Shown here in pieces: positions 48,501-57,500 of a stretch of 64,000 bases of DNA; positions within the stretch are counted from its first letter, which is position 1, and the number at the start of each line of letters is the position of its first letter. The notes below the pieces were generated by a model, which was not told the origin of the DNA, did no database searches, and saw only the letters and a program-made list of their open reading frames with translations. The position numbers and the translations under genes are program-made. This DNA comes from Tubiluchus corallicola (lineage: Eukaryota > Priapulida > Priapulimorpha > Priapulimorphida > Tubiluchidae), in NCBI GenBank assembly GCA_030141605.1, contig JAQGDQ010000437.1, positions 124,001 to 188,000 of the forward strand, written 5' to 3'.

Positions 48501-50084
48501 GAAATGCCTTACCTCTTAAATTTCATTTACATGTTAGTACTGAATATGGTATGTTTCAGTACTGCACAAGCGAAGCAAAACGGAATTTAACCTACAGTAA
48601 AAACTTATATCAAAAAAAAGCAACAAAAATCTACTCAAAACCCCATCTCTTCTGCTTTCTCTCGCTCACCTGCTCTTCTGCACTTTTCTTCTGTTTGGCA
48701 GCGGCAAGTGCGCTCGCGTAAGATGCATCTGACGACGTTCCAACATTCAACTTCTCTCTCTTGAATTCTTCCTGCTTCCGGGCGAGCTCAGCTTTCAAAT
48801 CTACGAGCTGAAAGCAACATTCAGCACTGATCAGAATAAAATACCGCCAAGTGTCTTCAAAGGAAAACTGGATAATTGAATAGACTCGATCTTATTTTAA
48901 TTTACTTTCCAAAATATATATTTTCTTGTCTGTAATATTTGAATAATTACATTGGAAAGTAATTAACAGCAACCGAACACAGGTATCGCTTACGTTACAA
49001 ACTTGCCACAGTTTGTGCAATGGCAGGCATCTTCCCTGCGCATCTAGCACATTTGCGTAAGTGAAGATTGCTATAAGACGCCGATGTGATGTCAAGAAAA
49101 TGAGCCTTTCATCACACTGACATCACAGACAAACACTGCAGATCATGATCACGCTTACTGCAACTATTTGTCAGCCACGCGAATGTGGTAAAAAGGCGGC
49201 TTTGCCAGTCTGAGTGCATTCACTGAGACGCATAGCTTTGAAACTTTAACAAGATTTAACTATTCAAGGTAATTGTTATTTAATCTCAATTCAATATATT
49301 TATTTCACATACCGAAATCTAGGTATGTAAGAATCTAAGCTTTGATTTAATAAAAGCGTGTGTAGTTTTCAATATTTTAAAGCATACTTTATTTTGAACT
49401 AATGTCTACACAATCGTTCGGTTTTCTTTTAAAGGAAGACCGGACGATTGTTTAGACTCAATCTCATTTTAATTGACTGTCCAAAATATACATTTTCTTG
49501 TATGCGCTGCTGCCAGTCTTAGTAGATTCACTGAGCCGCGCGTAGCTTTGTAAGCTTAATGAAATTTGAGTATTCGAGGTAATAATTATTTAATCTAAGC
49601 TTTAATTTAAAATAAGCTATTGTAGTTTTCAATATCTTAGAGCATTCTTTATTCTGAACTTGTGTTTACACAATCATCCTGTTTTCATTTAACAATTTAC
49701 TTGAATTAGTTTTATGAATCTTAAGAACCGCATTAACTGCGCTTCCGTATCAAATTTAGGAACTTGTAACAAATCTCGCACGATAATAAAAGAAACATGC
49801 CCAATGCTGACCTCTACAATCGTAAATTTGAAAAAATAAACCTACACTACTTCTTAAAAAGCTGTCTATATCTTCTAATCGCACAAACTTCATTTTGGAG
49901 AAGATAGGAAGAATTTGTGATACATATTCTATAAAAAAAATTCAAAGTTGAGAAATGAGCATAAGCCTAACTTCGACGGAGGCTGGCTAGGAAAGACCTA
50001 GCACGAACAACACGTAAATAACTCACTTACTGAGGACGAATTGACATCAATAATTTTCCCTTTTGTGCTTCTGTGATCACTCAT
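28339..50084 (-). CDS. CCDC174: CCDC174 homologue (gene span)
   Basis: Eleven minus-strand exons identified with consistent phases. The long form (skipping the exon at 30650-30747) is 1093 aa; a short form ending in that exon is 384 aa (human is about 467). Diagnostic blocks in order: LVDLKAELARKQEEFKREK, NIWSKQN, SLESKSKLYEHL, EWVEYTDALGRTRKCL, LLSDDMRREMEREEW, PAGPVHYQNVRHNEVRDMGV, GYYEFAEDEMQRQ, TVDQRMKREKLKEKRKANIQ, PPIREWDLGK, ERPDEFAPP. The family is nuclear, coiled-coil and linked to the exon junction complex and RNA processing. The tail after EFAPP is greatly enlarged by a Ser/Thr/Pro-rich region. Introns carry 5S SINE, Tc1, piggyBac-like, hAT and LTR-like repeats and a 3.4-kb minisatellite. 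Confidence 0.9.
30616..30621 (-). promoter_or_regulatory. Candidate poly(A) signal for the short CCDC174 isoform
   Basis: AATAAA on the minus strand about 30 bp after the stop of exon 10A and about 50 bp before the giant exon's acceptor. Confidence 0.4.
30650..30747 (-). CDS. CCDC174: CCDC174 alternative terminal exon (10A)
   Basis: Acceptor GCTTGCAG in the phase left by exon 9; reads APHRQMTQDEWIEKKRSERP then RQFAPPPSNLYS and a TAA at 30650-30652. Homologous to the start of the giant exon (LTQAEWEEKQRMERPDEFAPP). An AATAAA lies about 30 bp after the stop. This would end the protein at 384 aa. A weak GTTAAT donor before the stop would instead join it in frame (phase 1) to the giant exon, giving a tandem copy of the motif. 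Confidence 0.6.
31484..32204. mobile_element. Foldback-type inverted-repeat element in CCDC174 intron
   Basis: Two ~165-bp arms in inverted orientation: left TGCCACTATGCTTCGCTGTG...GGCATTTCGGAAACGCCTTG, right the reverse counterpart (GGAATGCGTTTCCGAAATGC...GCGAAGAACTAGTGGTGCG). The middle has no coding sequence that I recognise. Confidence 0.55.
32539..33017. mobile_element. hAT-type MITE, second family
   Basis: 479 bp with inverted ends CAGGGGTGTGCAAA / TTTGCACACCCCTG and perfect 8-bp target duplication ATCTAGAG (32531-32538, 33018-33025). Subterminal CGGGCC repeats are typical of hAT elements. Lies in a CCDC174 intron. Confidence 0.9.
33026..34130. other. CCDC174 intron 9 remainder with a ~110-bp direct repeat
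   Basis: Two copies of a segment with TTCTTTAGCGAAAATTTT and TTTTAACTAGGCC/TTTAACTAGGCCG at about 33560-33660 and 33990-34090. Nothing else recognised. Confidence 0.5.
34539..34670 (-). CDS. CCDC174: CCDC174 exon 9
   Basis: DADVRPEEELEEGEVV, Ala/Pro-rich spacer, then PPPIREWDLGK, equivalent to human PHIREWDRGK. Acceptor after a T-run TTTCCCAG, donor GTACAA, ends phase 1. Confidence 0.85.
34740..35690. other. CCDC174 intron 8, left part: nothing specific recognised
   Basis: AT-rich intronic DNA. A short GC-richer stretch near 35260-35350 is open on both strands but matches no family I know. Confidence 0.35.
35690..36416. mobile_element. piggyBac-like non-autonomous element, copy 2 (CCDC174 intron)
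   Basis: Diverged copy of 2478-3408 without the nested insertion. The right end CCGTCCAGAAGTAG is followed by TTAA; the left end is eroded. It ends about 20 bp from CCDC174 exon 8. Confidence 0.6.
36438..36549 (-). CDS. CCDC174: CCDC174 exon 8
   Basis: TVDQRMKREKLKEKRKANIQ then ARLQKVKERKKLKGIEE. Matches the human [20 protein letters not shown] basic helix. Donor GTAAGA. Confidence 0.88.
36720..36820. repeat. Degenerate telomere-like (CCCTAA)n stretch
   Basis: Contains CCCTAACCCTAACCC followed by about ten mutated units (GCTAATCCTAATCCTAACAC and so on). An interstitial telomere-type repeat in a CCDC174 intron. Confidence 0.6.
36855..37090. repeat. ~115-bp tandem duplication in CCDC174 intron 7
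   Basis: TTATTACTATGTTCRATYGT through GAAATCCCAAAGCTT occurs twice, about 115 bp apart, with small differences. Confidence 0.75.
37313..37407 (-). CDS. CCDC174: CCDC174 exon 7
   Basis: EVRDMGVGYYEFAEDEMQRQ and EQLSQLKQLHEE. Acceptor CGCTTTCAG, donor GTAACG, ends phase 0. The LGVGYF-FA block is the most conserved part of the family. Confidence 0.88.
37785..37860. repeat. 20-bp tandem repeat, about 4 copies
   Basis: Unit CGAACGTGATCACTATCATY; contains the palindrome TGATCA. Confidence 0.8.
38297..38430 (-). CDS. CCDC174: CCDC174 exon 6
   Basis: LLSDDMRREMEREEWERKQQ then PAGPVHYQNVRHN. Donor GTTCGT is unusual but is fixed by the reading frame into NEVRDMGVGY. The acceptor TTTCATAG lies about 12 bp from the 24-bp minisatellite. 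Confidence 0.85.
38442..41850. repeat. 24-bp minisatellite, roughly 140 copies, in CCDC174 intron 5
   Basis: Unit AGTCATAACATAAAATACAG + GTAA on the plus strand; variants swap ATAAC/ATGAC/GCAAC and AAAATA/TTAAATA/TCAAATA. Because 24 is a multiple of 3 the minus strand stays open (MTLPVFYV repeats) but is intronic. The array stops about 12 bp from exon 6's 3' splice site. Confidence 0.97.
42022..42714. mobile_element. piggyBac-like MITE (TTAA-flanked), long copy
   Basis: Inverted ends CCCTTTCACTACGTAG / CCGGAGTGAAAGGG with TTAA at both sides (42018-42021, 42715-42718). The interior holds a ~230-bp CA-rich microsatellite. Same ends as 57655-57790. Confidence 0.82.
42176..42410. repeat. (CA)n-rich complex microsatellite
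   Basis: Mixed ACACAC, ATGCAC, ACGCAC units with three copies of ACACATACATGCACTCATGC. Open in several frames only because it lacks stops. Confidence 0.93.
42776..42865 (-). CDS. CCDC174: CCDC174 exon 5
   Basis: VEYTDALGRTRKCLAKEVQN then LMQMDKNFM; completes the EW-V-Y-D-LGR-R block. Acceptor TTTTTGCAG, donor GTAAGC. A piggyBac-like element begins about 60 bp downstream of the donor. Confidence 0.86.
42897..43389 (-). mobile_element. Internally deleted Tc1/mariner element
   Basis: Inverted ends CAATCATTTGCAAACGTTTA / AAACTTTTGCAAATGACTG, TA at both sides. Minus strand 43255-43064 encodes the end of a Tc1 transposase: NLWQILKDKVADRQPSS, then LVSSMPLRMKAVIDNFGGYT-KY-stop. The DNA-binding part and most of the DDE catalytic core are deleted, so it is inactive. 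Confidence 0.88.
43487..43870. mobile_element. TIR MITE family CTTTTCACA, copy 2
   Basis: Same order as copy 1: TGCAGTTGCTGTAGGTCAGAG, TTGGGAACAAGAAAAAATG, GCAAGGCATTGTCAAGTGTA, CCTTTTCACGATCATC. The right TIR is degraded. Lies in a CCDC174 intron. Confidence 0.7.
44188..45735. mobile_element. Possible old TIR element with GTAACGATAC-type ends
   Basis: Left GTAACGATACACCTATGTCAC and right (reverse) GTAACCGTACGTCGATGT are loosely inverted. Copy 3 of the LTR-like repeat lies inside. Ends are too worn for a firm call. Confidence 0.3.
44537..44919 (+). repeat. LTR-like interspersed repeat, copy 3 (CCDC174 intron)
   Basis: Diverged copy in the opposite orientation to the other two: TGTGGAAGTTGGAAC start, AGGTGCTGCCATCTATG, CAATAAACACTTTTCTG. 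The end at 44919 (CAATCA, with TAAC on both sides) is a guess. Confidence 0.45.
45765..45855. repeat. GC-rich interspersed repeat, arm 1
   Basis: AAAACTCTGAAACAGGCCGG then GGTTTTGGGGCCACCTAGGC; occurs inverted at 61503-61612. Confidence 0.75.
46329..46535 (-). CDS. CCDC174: CCDC174 exon 4
   Basis: RLSLESKSKLYEHLTSG, then ELSDRFLVDFDKK (family motif -YLVDF-) and a Lys-rich linker to AADEW. Acceptor TTTACCAG, donor GTATGT. Confidence 0.86.
46588..47135 (+). mobile_element. 5S rRNA-derived SINE, copy 3 (CCDC174 intron)
   Basis: Third copy: 5S head CTACGGCCAAATCGCG with the conserved GGTTAGTACTTGGATGGG, shared body with a ~20-bp deletion, tail GGATGCCAACAACAAAG. Antisense to CCDC174, ~50 bp upstream of exon 4 in the direction of transcription. 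Confidence 0.88.
47140..47799. other. CCDC174 intron 3, nothing specific recognised
   Basis: AT-rich intronic DNA after SINE copy 3. No repeat or exon seen. Confidence 0.4.
47800..47894 (-). CDS. CCDC174: CCDC174 exon 3
   Basis: Begins NIWSKQNLRVESRNQKDLEE, matching the conserved -IWSKQN- block; Gln/Glu-rich helix follows. Acceptor TTCTACAA region read on the minus strand as TTGTAG, donor GTACTG, ends phase 2. Confidence 0.82.
48095..48170. repeat. (AAGT)n microsatellite
   Basis: AAGTAAGTAAGTAAGCAAGT and further units, about 70 bp, in CCDC174 intron 2. On the transcribed strand it reads CTTACTTAC. Confidence 0.9.
48670..48807 (-). CDS. CCDC174: CCDC174 exon 2
   Basis: 46 codons, phase 0-0, LVDLKAELARKQEEFKREK then a charged coiled-coil-like stretch ending KQKKSAEEQ. 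Donor GTGAGC. Confidence 0.88.
48855..49434. mobile_element. TIR element family CTTTAAGGAAAACC, copy 1
   Basis: Ends CTTCAAAGGAAAACTGGATA / TCGTTCGGTTTTCTTTTAAAG; interior shared with 62320-62879 (ACAGTTTGTGCAATGG, TTGCTATAAGACGC, CATGATCACGCTTA). Adjacent to a shorter, deleted head-to-tail copy. Confidence 0.72.
49427..49692. mobile_element. TIR element family CTTTAAGGAAAACC, short deletion copy
   Basis: Begins AAAGGAAGACCGGACGATTG, skips the middle, and ends CACAATCATCCTGTTTTCATTT. Shares its boundary with the preceding copy. Confidence 0.6.
50031..50084 (-). CDS. CCDC174: CCDC174 exon 1
   Basis: ATG then SDHRSTKGKIIDVNSSS, donor GTAAGT, phase 0. Parallels the human start (basic stretch, then a -DV-SSS- motif right before LVDLKAEL). 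Confidence 0.8.
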
Positions 50085-52980
50085 TCTACAACAACTCTTA
50101 TATTACGGGTACATATTCACTCAATTGCAGAATAAAGAAAATATTGTAATCAACGCCGCAAAATAGACAAAGACAGTCGCCATTTTTGCTGCCCAAATTG
50201 CTCGGCATTATGGGTAGTTTGCTTAGGCTTCATTTCGGTCTGATTTTATTTCAAAAGGGGTTTACAACCCACGATTGCTCAGTGTCCTAACAAACGGTCC
50301 TAGAATTCGATAATAATCAAATTCGATTTGTATCGAATTCCAAAGTCACAAATTCGCATTCTGGTAGAGGACGCTGTCATTTACTTTTAATAACACTAAA
50401 AATTATGTGCATTTAGCTAGGCTCAAATGTATCCATTTTGATTCTGTTGTTTCTGCGGCTTCTCAGATTCCTTTCCTCTTGTATGAGTAGATGATGAAAT
50501 CGATTGCAAGGGTTCTTTAACAGTGTAACACCTTAATCCTTCTTCAGATTTACTTCCCCAACTTCCTTCAAAATGTTTTCCCATGTAAAACAATCAATCA
50601 TTCAATTTGGTTGCTTTGTGCATATTTCATTTTTTCTTTTACACTTGTCATTTTGTCACTTCATTCATCATTGCATTATCACCTTAACAACAATGAGTAA
50701 CAAATGTTGTAGGTGCTGCAAATCAGTGAAAAACAATCAAAGATGGACTCATTTAAAAGATTTTGAAAAATTGTCACTATAATAGAGATGAATATGTTTT
50801 TTTCCAGTTTTGTTCAGAAACGATATACTCGTTTAATAATATACTTTATGAAGATGATTTCAAACTAAATGCGTGCTTTGCAAACACTGGACTGATACTA
50901 GATAACAAAAGAATGAATAAATCACAGAGAAAGCCAAGTCATTTGATGTTTTAACTCAATATAAAGTGGATTAGTATGACAATCAAACGTAACTATAATA
51001 ATTGCAGCCTTCAGTTAAATGCAAATTTGTAAAATGGCCTTTTTATGTTTTAATAGAAATGACATATAAAACACTACAAAAATTGAATTGGAATATGGCA
51101 GTAATTGATTGTAGTACAGCTTTGATAAGCAAAATAATAAAATAACTAATTAGTATGGGACCTGGCTCACCTAAAAATGCTTTAAAATGTTTACAAGAAC
51201 AAACAAAATAATAAACCAAGCAAGTAATAATGGCATTTTATAATATTCATAGCATACCTGGCAACAGGTGCGTATAATAGTTCAGCGGCTCTTATAAATT
51301 GGACCTAGACTGAAAATTTTTGCTATGTTCGACAAGTCAATAAATCACAACTCAAACTAGAGAAAAATACAGTTAGTAGGTTATCACATTCACAGCACTC
51401 TATAGAAAAATTTAGGATGGTAGGTCATCATATTACAACACTCTAAGAAATTCATAACACACTAAGATTTAAACTCTTGCTAACTGGCTTACTACACATC
51501 AAAATACTAAAGTTTTTTATAACAATGAACAAAATAAAGAAAACAATCAAACTATTAAATGGTAGCTTATGCGACACAGCACTATATCAGAGCTAACAAC
51601 AGAGCTAAGACAATAAAAGGAGACCAACTAATATTTGCAATGTAACTATTATATCACGAAGAAAAATGGTACCGAAGCAAAACGGTACGGCTACAGTCTG
51701 TATAATATCATATCACCATTTTCATGAAGTGGGCATGTACTTCTCAATGATGTGTAGGGATGTGTGATCAAATGGCATATGTCGTAAACTATGTTTTATA
51801 AATGTCACAAAAAACACGGATCCAGATTTGTTTCAAAAATAGCTACGGATACGGATCCGTATTCCATATCGTAGAAAGATGAGTATGGATCCGTACCTTC
51901 AGCCACTGCCTTATTTTAATTAACAAGGGAAAATTAATTCATTGTTAATTACAGGCATTTGCATAGTGCTTATATATAACACCCTTATATATAAGGCACT
52001 TATATATAAGCTTAGTGATAATAATTGCAGCAAATCATTAATTGTTATAATGTCATCCACCACCAATCCTTCACCTCTTCCCCCCTGCACTTTTTATTGT
52101 ACTCATCCTTTATCCAAACATCACCCCATCCATAATTCCACTATCAGAGTACATAGGCTTAAAAGCTTTTACTTCTGAGTATTCTACATCCCAAGTAATG
52201 ATATTGCTGTATTTTTGTTATTGGCTTTGTTATGTATATTGCTTGAGATAAACTACTATTACGGTATACCATTATACGGTATCACTACAACGGCATTTAA
52301 TATCATGTGTTGAGACTTCACCTGAACTTTCTCTAAACGGTTTAACATTTTCTACAAGTAAATAAATGCTCTGTAGTGTCTAATTCACTGCTGCACATGG
52401 GACACATTAAATTCCTACAAGTGAAGCTTGCTTTCGTCGACCGAGTTTAAAATCAAACAAGCTTGAATCAAATACTCTTCACTGAAATTTCCGAACCAAA
52501 GATTCCGCTTTCTGCTCTTTGAGTGGAAAAGGCAAAGGAGAAAAGCGTTGTAGTAAAAAATACGAAAATAAAGCAGAAATTCGCTTTTGGAAGACTGCTG
52601 TTTTGTTTTCAGAAATTGTTGTGTAACTTTTAGCCCACTGTACATGAGCTGCTGGTGGTCCTATGAACAGTAAGCCTAAGTAGCTAAAGGGTAACTGCGC
52701 TAGACAGGTAAGCCGTATTTCTAATTGCTTCAATTGTTGGTGTACAGTAAGAACGAAATTATACTATAAGGTTCAAAGTAGATGCCCAAGCTTCTACTAG
52801 TTCAGAGTTCAAAGCAGATGCGCAAGATGCATTTAATTGTTTAAAGCTTTATTGTAATGTTAGCCAAAACCTGAACTGTTCAGACCTCTCAAACCCAAGA
52901 TGCAGCAAAATGGAGACATTTTTCAGAAAAAGTCGAGGAATGAGCTTAGCTAAGTTACTAAATACTGCATGCTATGATCT
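50085..52980. other. Intergenic region between CCDC174 and TAF12
   Basis: AT-rich, with a MITE fragment at 50300 and a TATATAA-rich palindromic stretch near 51970-52015. Small open frames are unconvincing. No gene recognised. Confidence 0.4.
50300..50395. mobile_element. Fragment of the hAT-type MITE family
   Basis: Short segment AGAATTCGATAATAATC to TCTGGTAGAGGACGCTGTC that resembles the right part of the 9411-9795 element. The ends are largely lost. Confidence 0.4.
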
Positions 52981-52989
52981 TGATGTGGA

Positions 52990-54235
52990 ATTATTCTTAA
53001 TTCAATACAGAGTAATGTAAATTGCTCCATATTGGTCATAATATAATCCGAAATACACTTATTCCTTCCATTTGCAAGACAATGAAGGCATAATAAAATC
53101 AACAGTGGTCACAAACTGTGAGAAAGACTTGGGTGTACTAATTGATGAGGACCTAAGTTACACAATCATACAAGCTCTGTATGTATCAATTGTCATATCT
53201 TGCTAGTAGGTCTGAATATCCGCGACGCAAGAAACCGAGCGGCTCATCAGGTGTTTTAAAGTTTTTGAAATCACCAAATGAGGTGAGGAAAACAGGTGAT
53301 GGACTAGTGAGTTCCAAGAAAAAGAGAAAACTGGTGTATGAAGGCGTGACAAAGACGGCAAAACGAGTACGGAGAGCACGCTTAGCAAATGCCTGCTATG
53401 ACTTTCAAGATTAAAGCTATTCTAAACTATGCCACAAGATAGAGTTACCATGCTTTATGAGCTTTTGGGGCTTAAGTCAATACTCCGCATGGCACCATTA
53501 CAGCTAGTATCTCGTTTGATTGAGTAGTCCCAGAGCCTCGTTAGTACAATGAATATTCTACAGATAATAAAATTCTTGGAGCCATCAAACATACATTTAC
53601 ATAGATAAACAATGAAATGACTGTTCAGATAATCAAAACTCTTATTAGACCACACATAGAATATGCAAATGTTGTTTGGGACCAAGGTTTATTGGAGATG
53701 CTCAACTCCCTTTGCAATGAAGTGCTACCAAGCCGGTTCCGTGATTTTAGTGACTTGAATTACACGGAAAGACCAAGAAAATTAAGCATTCCATCTTTAC
53801 AATACAGACACCAATGATGTGACATGGTTTGTAGAATTATCAGTAAAATCGATGTTTCGGACGAGTCATTATTCTTTCTAAGGAATTCAGCATTCTACAA
53901 GAGGATATCCTTATAAACTCTATAAACCCGGAGCCAGACTGGATGTAAGGAAGTACACCTTCCGAGTTGTAAACAGTGGGAACAGTCTAAACGGCAAAAC
54001 TATAGCATCTAAATCAATAAATAAATTTAAACGAAATTTAGAATGAGTGGAATCAAAAAAAGTTTCTTGTACCGTGTACACACACTACTGCCAGTAGAGA
54101 ACAGGCATTACATGTGATCCATGGATCTACCTCTAGCTTTAACATTGGATATGGCTAGGAATCTAGTAATCATTACGAACACTTTGTTACGTGCTTGCTG
54201 TATGACACAAATAAATGAAAATTGAATTGAACTCT
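52990..54235 (+). mobile_element. Decayed CR1/L2-like LINE with internal insertion
   Basis: Pieces in order: EKDLGVLIDEDLSY (53120), ILGAIKHTFT (53570), IKTLIRPHIEYANVVWD (53625), FRDFSDLNYTERPRKLSIPS (53740), FRVVNSGNSLNGKTIASKSI (53960), tail AAATGAAAATTGAATTGAAC. All belong to the end of a CR1/L2-type RT ORF. A foreign ~390-bp segment (about 53163-53550) splits it. Confidence 0.72.
53181..53412 (+). CDS. Unrecognised basic ORF inside the LINE
   Basis: Open to a TAA after CYDFQD. Contains PRRKKPSGSSGVLKFLKSPN, then SSKKKRKLVYEGVTKTAKRV and RRARLANACYDFQD. Strongly basic with two nuclear-signal-like clusters. It is not LINE sequence and interrupts one. Could be a captured exon (a weak acceptor TTGCTAGTAG precedes SEYPRR), a processed fragment, or chance. 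I do not recognise the family. Confidence 0.3.
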
Positions 54236-54417
54236 AGGCTGGTTTGTAGAAGAAATATTTGTCATTTTTTATGAGGATGCCGTACTTACTTTAAAAATAT
54301 GTCTTGACTTACAAACAATAAATGATTAATTTTAAATCATTTAGGTAATAGTATGAAATCCGTATTTTATGAGTGCGCTAATCAGTATTTTTTCCATAGT
54401 CGTGATGTGAGGAAATA

Positions 54418-54534
54418 ATGAGTTCCGGCGGAGGGAAGTTGTACGCAAAGGGGAATGCTAATCCAGAGATGATCACATTGCCTTCGGGGAGGACGCTGGC
54501 AGAAGCAATGAAGGCTGTGGAGAATCAGGTTTCT
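54418..54534 (+). CDS. TAF12: TAF12 exon 1
   Basis: MSSGGGKLYAKGNANPEMIT then LPSGRTLAEAMKAVENQVS; donor GTAAGT, phase 0. Family assignment of this exon rests on its position and frame, since N-termini vary. Confidence 0.65.
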
Positions 54535-57500
54535 GTAAGTTTGCGGAATAAGCATTTTGATGTTTGCTCAACCCGTTAAAATGTTACCAGGTTATTCAAA
54601 CGTTTTACGCAAAAATTAATGTTGTTTAATACCTACAAGTTAAGTTTTTCCCAATGGGTAGTGTCAAGAATTTTAGGTTATTTTATTACTTCAGTGTTCT
54701 CTCATTCTGTAAACCCCCTATACTGTCCTTTAACTGCATTCGTATGTATGTCTAAACTTACATCTTTGTCTCATCTTACTAACTTGCTAAAGAGAACTCG
54801 ACTGACAAAATTTTGTTATGAAACGACACGACGTACTTTCCTATCCTGTCTGCAAAATGAGGCCAATGGTCTATTTCCTGTCCTAGCTCACCTGTCTATC
54901 AACAGCCTACATTTGCAAAAAACAAACACAAGGAGGCACCACGTGCTTATATCCAAAACAATGCTGTACAGTTTTACTGTTGAACAGTTTTAGATACAAG
55001 TGATTATTTGGAAGCTAGAAGGTTTTGAAGTGAAAATTCTGGAGAAATTTTGCAAATTTTTTCGAATTATTCTGTGAATTAAATTTACGGTACTAGAAAT
55101 AATTGAGTAAAAAAAATCTAAAGATAAAATTTACAGTGTGGAAAGAAAATTTAATTCTCTTTCAGAAAAATATAATTTAAACCAGACAGTTTAGTCTAGT
55201 GGTAATGCGTCTGCTTTCCGTCTGGGAGGTCGTAAGTTCGAACCAGCGGCCAGGTCATACCAAAGACTTTAAAAATGTTCCCTGCTGTTGCGCTGCGTGG
55301 CGCGTGGTATTTAGGGTAAAAGTGGGGTAATAATAGTCTCTGTTATGTAGTTGTAGGTTGTTATTTACAGTTGGCGATAATAGCTATTCGAGCTAATGTT
55401 AATTGTTGACCCAAAAGCCGACTTTAAATAAAGATTATTATTATTATTACTATTATCATTATTATCATTAACATAGTCTCTGTTATGTAGTTGTAGGTTG
55501 TTATTTACAGTCGGTGATAATAGCTCTTTGAGCTAATGTTAATTGTTGACCCAAAAGCCGACTTTAAATAAAGATATTATTATTATTATTATTATTGCAT
55601 TAGTATCTCATACATGTAGGCCGTTATGTGCTGTTTTATTGAGGGATGTCCAAATTATACAAATATTTGTTATCGTGAAGGAGAAAGTAATTCGATAATA
55701 AGAATGTTAAACTTCATTTTATACCAAATCCTAGAGGCAACGCAGCTTTCTCCACTTTGTCTCTTTTCTGTCGCGAAGTTCACCTTAATTACTTCGAGTT
55801 GATTAACTTGACTTTTAAATATTACATTGTGTCTTCTTGCTCATTTCTTCATCTCATTCCCTCCCTTTTTTAGGCTTGTTACAACATTGATGTAGCTTAA
55901 ATTTCCCTCTAATCTTACTGTACTTATTTGTTACAGCTTTGATATAGCTTAAATTCCCCTCTAATCTTACTGTACTTATTTGCTTCTGAATGACCTTTTA
56001 CATTAATAGTGTTCTAGTTTTCTGTATTTAAGCTATGTAAGACAGGTCTACCTTGAACATTTAGACGTGTGGGCTAGCCAGGCTAGTTGTTCCACTGTGT
56101 TTTAGTATAATGGTATTTTAGTATTGTTAACATTTATGTTATTTGCTTCTGAATGAACCTTTTACATTAATAGTGTTCTAGTTTTCTGTATTTAAGCTGT
56201 GTAAGATGGGTCTACCTTGAACATCTAGACCTGTGGCTAGCCAGGCTAATTGTTCCGCTGTGTTTTAGTATAGTTACCTAATATAATTGCTCATGACTTG
56301 TTAATATTTATGTTATTTGCTTCTGAATGACCTTTTACATTAATAGTGTTCTAGTTTTCTGTATTTAAGCTGTGTAAGACAGGTCTACCTTGAACATTTA
56401 GACCTGTGGGCTAGCCAGGCTAATTGTTCCGCTGTGTTTTAGTATAGTGGTATTTTAGTATTGATAATAATTATGTTATTTGATTCTGTGATTGTACCTG
56501 CTAGTATAGATGTTATAATATAATTCCTCGTGACTTGTTAATGATTGTTTTTTATTCTTTGATTGAAAAAGCTAACAGGCTTAATACTTGTGGGCAAAGT
56601 TTAATTCAGTAACAGCTCTCCCACCTATTTCATTGCCTACATTTTCTCTCTGAACTTTGACTCTTTTTTTAAAATGTCCATTTTTTTAATTTTAGGTACC
56701 TGCTAAGTATTTTTTATAACTGCTATTATGCATCAATTTTCTATGGAAGTCAACTGAATACAGAAAACTATGTGAATATATTCTGTGTCATGACATTTGT
56801 GTACCTGAAAACCAAAATCGTCGTCCATAAGTCAGCATAGTTAAAACTGCGATATGATAGTTGAAAGTAGAATGCTCCAAAAATTTGGCTAAATTTTTAT
56901 TTTTTATGAAGACAAATGCTAAATATATTGGACTTTTATATTCTAGTACCAAATTATCAGGAAAATGTCCGCAAAATACTAAAAATCTAATTTTATAACT
57001 CCGTACCCACTTTTCTAGATACCACTGCTTCCACGTACTCAGTGGATGCTGAGTACGTGGCTGTCTCCACATACTCTGCTTCTCTGTTTCCACGTACTCC
57101 CATGTTTCCACGAAAATGGCTGCTTCCACGTACTCATGGAAGCAGCCATTTTGCTTCGTTTTTTTTTCTGTTGACGAGACCAGATCTTCATGAGGAAGAG
57201 CCATCTACTGGATTTAAACATAACTTCGATGTGTTTTTCTAAGGTGCATGGCAACCACACTTTCGTACGGTTGCTAAGTGTTTTGTAGACGCATGACAAA
57301 AAAAATGGCTGACATTTCTCAAATTAGGTTTTTCACTGCGTAGCCTGCACCTCAACTTCAACATGGATTATCTCAGCTTAGAAATAACATAGAGCCATGA
57401 ACTTGGTATCAAAATGATCCTCATGAAATGGAGATTTGGGATATGTGAACAACTAGAAAAGCTTAACTGCCGACTTATGGACGATTTTGCTATGCAAGCG

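Noticed and set aside
54619-54993. 124-codon plus-strand frame in TAF12 intron 1
   Set aside because: No recognisable motif, no splice-consistent role in TAF12; may be old transposon sequence but I cannot show it.
55185-55260. tRNA gene
   Set aside because: A and B boxes are present but the cloverleaf ends do not pair and a SINE body with (ATT)n tail follows.
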